A stretch of 64,000 bases of DNA from Sorangium cellulosum. Its GTDB lineage: Bacteria; Myxococcota_A; Polyangia; Polyangiales; Polyangiaceae. Of the stretch, positions 61,260 through 64,000 are shown piece after piece. A program made the position numbers and the translations under genes. Every line of letters starts with the position of its first letter. The first letter of the stretch is position 1. The stretch spans positions 1,736,001 to 1,800,000 of the forward strand of contig NZ_CP012670.1 in the NCBI RefSeq assembly GCF_004135735.1, given 5' to 3'. The notes below the pieces were generated by a model that worked only from the letters and a program-made list of their open reading frames with translations, searched no databases and had not been told where the DNA came from.

Positions 61260-62336
61260 ATGAGTGGAGTCGTGAGCGCGCCCCCACGCGGGCGCCTCCG
61301 GCTGCGGCCGCTCGCCGAGCGGCCGCGGTGCAGCATCATCATTCCCTGTTACAACGAGGAGGGGTTCATCGAGGACGTCCTCCGCGCGGCCCTCCAGCAG
61401 CGTTATCCGCCCGATCTCCTCGAGATCTTCGTGGTCGACGGCGGCTCGACCGACAGGACACGGGAGATCGTCGCGCGCGTCGCGGCGGCCGATCCCCGGG
61501 TGACGCTGCTCCACAACCCCGGTCGCGTCCAGGCCGCGGCGATGAACCTCGGCATTCGCCGGTCGCGAGGGCAGGTGATCGTCCGGATGGACGCGCACGC
61601 GGACTACGCCGACGACTACGTGGCTGCGTCGGTGGCGGTGCTCCGGAGGACCGGCGCGCTCAACGCGGGCGGCGCGGCGCGGCCGCGGTACCGCAACGGC
61701 TTTCAGCGGGCGCTCTGCGCGGCGCTGTCGAGCCCCCTCGGCGTGGGCGGCTCGGCGTACCGGGACCCGTCGCGGGAGGGGTTCGTCGAGTCCGTGTTCA
61801 ACGGCGCCTTCCGTCGCGAGGCGTTCGAGATCGCCGGCCTCTACGACCCGGCCGCGATCACCAACGAGGACGCCGAGCTGAACCAGCGCATCATCGAGGC
61901 GGGCGGCGCGGTCTACCTGTCCCGGGCGATCGTCGCTCATTACTACCCGCGGGCGTCGCTCGCGGCGCTGGCGCGGCAGTACTTCGCCTACGGCATGGGG
62001 CGGGCGCGCACGCTGCTCTGCCGGAGGCGGCTGCTGTCGCTCCGGCCGATGGTGCCGTTCCTCGCGGTGACGGTGTTCGCGCTCCTCGCGCTCGCGTCCG
62101 TGGGGCTCGCGTCCATCCGTCCGGCGCTCGCCGGCGCGTCGCTCGCTTACGCCGCGCTCGTGATCGCGGAGTCGCTCCGGCTCTCGCGGCGCGCCTCGGT
62201 CGCCGACTTCCCCTTGCTCTGCGCCCTCTTTCCCACGATGCACGCCGCGCACGGGCTCGGGTTCTGGGCCGGGCTGCTCCGCGGCGCGCGAGATCGCGCG
62301 CGCCGGCGCGAGGCGGGGCGCCTTCCGGTCCGGTGA
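61260..62336 (+). CDS. Glycosyltransferase family 2, membrane-attached
   Basis: 358 residues; GGGGAG precedes ATG 61260. GT-A fold: SIIIPCYNEEGFIEDVL, FVVDGGSTDRTREIV, metal-binding DAHADY, acceptor region NGAFRREAFE and catalytic NEDAELNQRI. Two to three TM helices at the C-terminus (VPFLAVTVFALLALASVGLA). It resembles ExoA-type succinoglycan glucosyltransferases; probably adds sugars to a lipid-linked exopolysaccharide precursor. No further polysaccharide genes are adjacent. Confidence 0.88.
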   Translation: MSGVVSAPPRGRLRLRPLAERPRCSIIIPCYNEEGFIEDVLRAALQQRYPPDLLEIFVVDGGSTDRTREIVARVAAADPRVTLLHNPGRVQAAAMNLGIRRSRGQVIVRMDAHADYADDYVAASVAVLRRTGALNAGGAARPRYRNGFQRALCAALSSPLGVGGSAYRDPSREGFVESVFNGAFRREAFEIAGLYDPAAITNEDAELNQRIIEAGGAVYLSRAIVAHYYPRASLAALARQYFAYGMGRARTLLCRRRLLSLRPMVPFLAVTVFALLALASVGLASIRPALAGASLAYAALVIAESLRLSRRASVADFPLLCALFPTMHAAHGLGFWAGLLRGARDRARRREAGRLPVR

Positions 62337-62402
62337 CGGGCCGCCTCGCGGCGGCGGGGCGGCGCGTTGAGGGGCCGCGGCCCCTCTGGTAGGGTCCTCG
62401 CC

Positions 62403-63032
62403 GTGAGCGCGGAGGGGACATCGTTTGCGTCGGTCGCGGCCGATCTCATCGCGCTGTCCCGCTGGTGCTGCGAGCGAGGGTGGACGCCGGCGACCAGCGG
62501 TAATTTCTCTGCCCGGCTCGGCGAGGGCACCTTCGCGATCACGGCGTCCGGGCGGCCCAAGGGCGCGCTCGGCCCCTCGGACATCGTGGTCGTGGACGCC
62601 GACGGGCGCCTCGCCCGGCCGGCCGCCGGCCGCCCGTCGGCCGAGACGCTGCTGCACTGCCAGCTTTACCGGCGCTCCAGCGCGATCGGCGCGGTCGCGC
62701 ACACCCACTCGCGGGCCGCGACGGTGCTGTCGCGCGGCGCCCTGCGGGCGGGATACGTGACGATCTCGGGCTACGAGCTGGGCAAGGCGCTCTCCGGGGT
62801 GACGACGCACGACGAGGCCGTGCTGCTCCCCGTGTTCGCCAACACGCAGGACATCGCGCGGCTGGCCGAGGAGGTCGAGGCGCTCATGTCGGCGCACCCT
62901 CCGGTGCACGGCTACCTCATCGCCGGCCACGGGCTCTACACGTGGGGGGCGAGCGTCGCGGACGTGCGCCGCCACGTCGAGGCGCTCGAGTTCCTGCTCG
63001 ACTGCGCGCTGCTGGAGGGGAGGAGCGCGTGA
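62403..63032 (+). CDS. mtnB: Methylthioribulose-1-phosphate dehydratase (class II aldolase fold)
   Basis: 209 residues from GTG 62403. Class II aldolase/adducin fold: SRWCCERGWTPATSGNFSAR, zinc ligands in AVAHTHSRAATVLS, and GYLIAGHGLYTWGASV with the third His. WTPATSGNFS and the short length fit MtnB of the methionine salvage pathway, which dehydrates 5-methylthioribulose-1-phosphate. No other mtn genes are in the window. Confidence 0.88.
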   Translation: MSAEGTSFASVAADLIALSRWCCERGWTPATSGNFSARLGEGTFAITASGRPKGALGPSDIVVVDADGRLARPAAGRPSAETLLHCQLYRRSSAIGAVAHTHSRAATVLSRGALRAGYVTISGYELGKALSGVTTHDEAVLLPVFANTQDIARLAEEVEALMSAHPPVHGYLIAGHGLYTWGASVADVRRHVEALEFLLDCALLEGRSA

Positions 63033-63089
63033 GTGGGGGGGCGCGGGCGGCGGCGTGGGGCAGGGGAAGAGGGGGATCCGGTCGCAGCG

Positions 63090-63282
63090 GAGCCAGCGGG
63101 TGAGGGGGCGCAGCGCGGGGCGCCGGCGGGGCGGTCCCACAAACTCGCGCCTCGTGGCGGCAATGGCCAGTTGAACGGGGGAGGTGATCCGGGGGGAATG
63201 CGCTGCGCTGCGGGCCGGCGCTCGGGTTTGTGGGGGCCTGCCCCGCCGGCGCCCCGCGCTGCGCCCCCTCACCCGCTGGCTC
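63090..63282. repeat. Inverted repeat with perfect 43-bp arms
   Basis: Arms 63090-63132 and 63240-63282 are exact reverse complements (outer end GAGCCAGCGGGTGAGGGGGC). Inside, CCCACAAACTCG (63136-63147) pairs with CGGGTTTGTGGG (63223-63234) with one mismatch. The central loop is about 75 bases. It lies between the mtnB stop and a broken Uma2 gene; could be a MITE-like element or a strong terminator. Confidence 0.85.
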
Positions 63283-63355
63283 TTTGTCGAGGAGCCAGGG
63301 CCGGGGCGCGAGCGCGCGCTGTGCAACCGCGGCGGGACGGCGCTAGCCTCCCCGC

Positions 63356-63693
63356 ATGTCCGTCATCCCACCGGCCGCCGGACCGCTGCGGCCCGAGCGC
63401 GCGACGATCGCGGACTGGCTCGCAGAGCCCGACGATCCAGCTCGACGGCTGCCCGCGACCTCGGTGACAAGCGGAGCATCTATCCTACGGCCGGCGTCGG
63501 CCATTCCTGGATCATCGATCCGGCGAACCGAGTGCTGATCGTCTATCGCTGGACACGAGAAGGATACCTCCTCGCCCCGAGCGCCGGCGCGGACGCCCTG
63601 GTGCGCGCAGAGCCGTTCGATGCGCTGGAGCTCGGGGTAGGGCTCCTGTTCGGCGACGAGGGAGAGCGGGAGGCCGGGACATCGGATCGGTGA
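63356..63693 (+). pseudogene. Internally deleted Uma2 family gene
   Basis: The start (ERATIADWLAEPDD) is typical of Uma2 restriction-endonuclease-like proteins. After ~25 codons the frame is lost. From about 63450 another frame reads GDKRSIYPTAGVGHSWIIDP, VYRWTREGYLLAP, ALVRAEPFDALELGVGLLFG, the C-terminal half. The central nuclease core is deleted. Confidence 0.65.
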
Positions 63694-63768
63694 GGCGATC
63701 GCGGCGAAGGACCCGGGATCGCGCGAGCGGCGGCGTCGCGCGGCGCGTCCCCGATGCGCCTGTCAACG

Positions 63769-64000
63769 CTACAGCAGACTGGCGCCGATCCAGAGCCCGG
63801 GCTCGTACGCGACGAGCACGTCCACGTCGCTCGACCCGAGCACGAGGAAGCTCGCCGGCGTGACGCCGACGAAGAAGCTCGAGGTGATCGGGAACTGCAT
63901 CCCCCACGCGAAGCGGCCGCCGAAGGCGCCGACGCCCTCGAAATACGGCGAGTCGAAGGAGATGCGGTAATAGCCCGGCGTGATCCCGGCCGACATCTCG
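63769..64000 (-). CDS. C-terminal part of a beta-barrel-like envelope protein
   Basis: The frame enters from the right edge; only the last ~77 residues are visible: ITPGYYRISFDSPYFEGVGA, FGGRFAWGMQFPITSSFFVG, DVDVLVAYEPGLWIGASLL. Alternating hydrophobic/aromatic residues suggest outer-membrane strands. Family not named. Confidence 0.55.
   Translation of the reverse strand, partial: EMSAGITPGYYRISFDSPYFEGVGAFGGRFAWGMQFPITSSFFVGVTPASFLVLGSSDVDVLVAYEPGLWIGASLL

Overview
The window is very G+C-rich DNA that looks like a large-genome myxobacterium of the Sorangium/Polyangium type. Evidence: an MglA-type gliding GTPase (47 kb); a 1986-residue kinase/AAA/GAF/PAS/histidine-kinase fusion (49-55 kb); several lipoproteins with long Gly/Ser/Thr linkers; plant-polysaccharide hydrolases (GH5, GH43, a PL11 fragment); two sigma factors; and many long antisense open frames caused by base composition. 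This assignment is inference. No rRNA, tRNA or CRISPR array was seen.

Left part (1-11 kb): an edge-truncated GH5 cellulase, a lipoprotein, a MATE exporter, a DUF2325-like protein, a GAF histidine kinase coupled to a small Smr-domain gene, a 14-TM MFS exporter, a scrap of a PD40/TolB-like gene and a GH43 arabinanase.

Accessory region (11-27 kb): this is the most unusual part. A 2,024-bp segment occurs twice in direct orientation (11358-13381 and 24175-26198; offset 12,817 bp), with more diverged homology continuing about 380 bp further. Each copy carries the start of a TPR/PEGA-like gene, a divergent gene of unknown function, and between them an array of six GGTC-NN-GACC sites spaced 41-42 bp apart. 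Copy B heads an intact minus-strand operon: TPR/PEGA protein, membrane pseudokinase, three tandem Cys-rich lipoproteins. Copy A is a wreck in which an internal deletion fused the TPR gene to the 3' part of a fourth lipoprotein paralogue. Between the copies lie a secreted protein-lipoprotein-cytosolic protein cassette, a tyrosine recombinase lacking its catalytic end, a membrane-anchored HigA-like HTH gene next to a sigma factor, and a family of GC-rich degenerate repeats.

Metal region (26.7-42 kb): a sigma / zinc-finger-TPR / exported-protein operon; then a probable zinc-limitation regulon (NiCoT-like permease, CobW/COG0523 GTPase, WD40 protein, DUF1826 protein, cysteine-poor ribosomal protein L33 paralogue) with two related palindromes upstream; then a five-gene operon of a BlaI-type repressor, an M56 membrane protease with a His/Cys-rich loop, and a CzcCBA-like RND metal exporter. 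The repressor start and the early exporter coding region carry matching ACTAC-N5-GTAGT sites.

Right part (42-64 kb): remnants (AlkD-like repair gene, PL11 lyase, Uma2), a ParE-type toxin-antitoxin module, an SDR, Hsp20, MglA with a coiled-coil partner gene, the giant hybrid kinase, a P450, a small exported Leu/Asp/Asn-rich protein, a Tat-type serine hydrolase, a GT2 glycosyltransferase, MtnB, and a perfect 43-bp-arm inverted repeat. Several genes contain single-base frame breaks, some at G/C runs; these may be real decay or consensus errors in the sequence.
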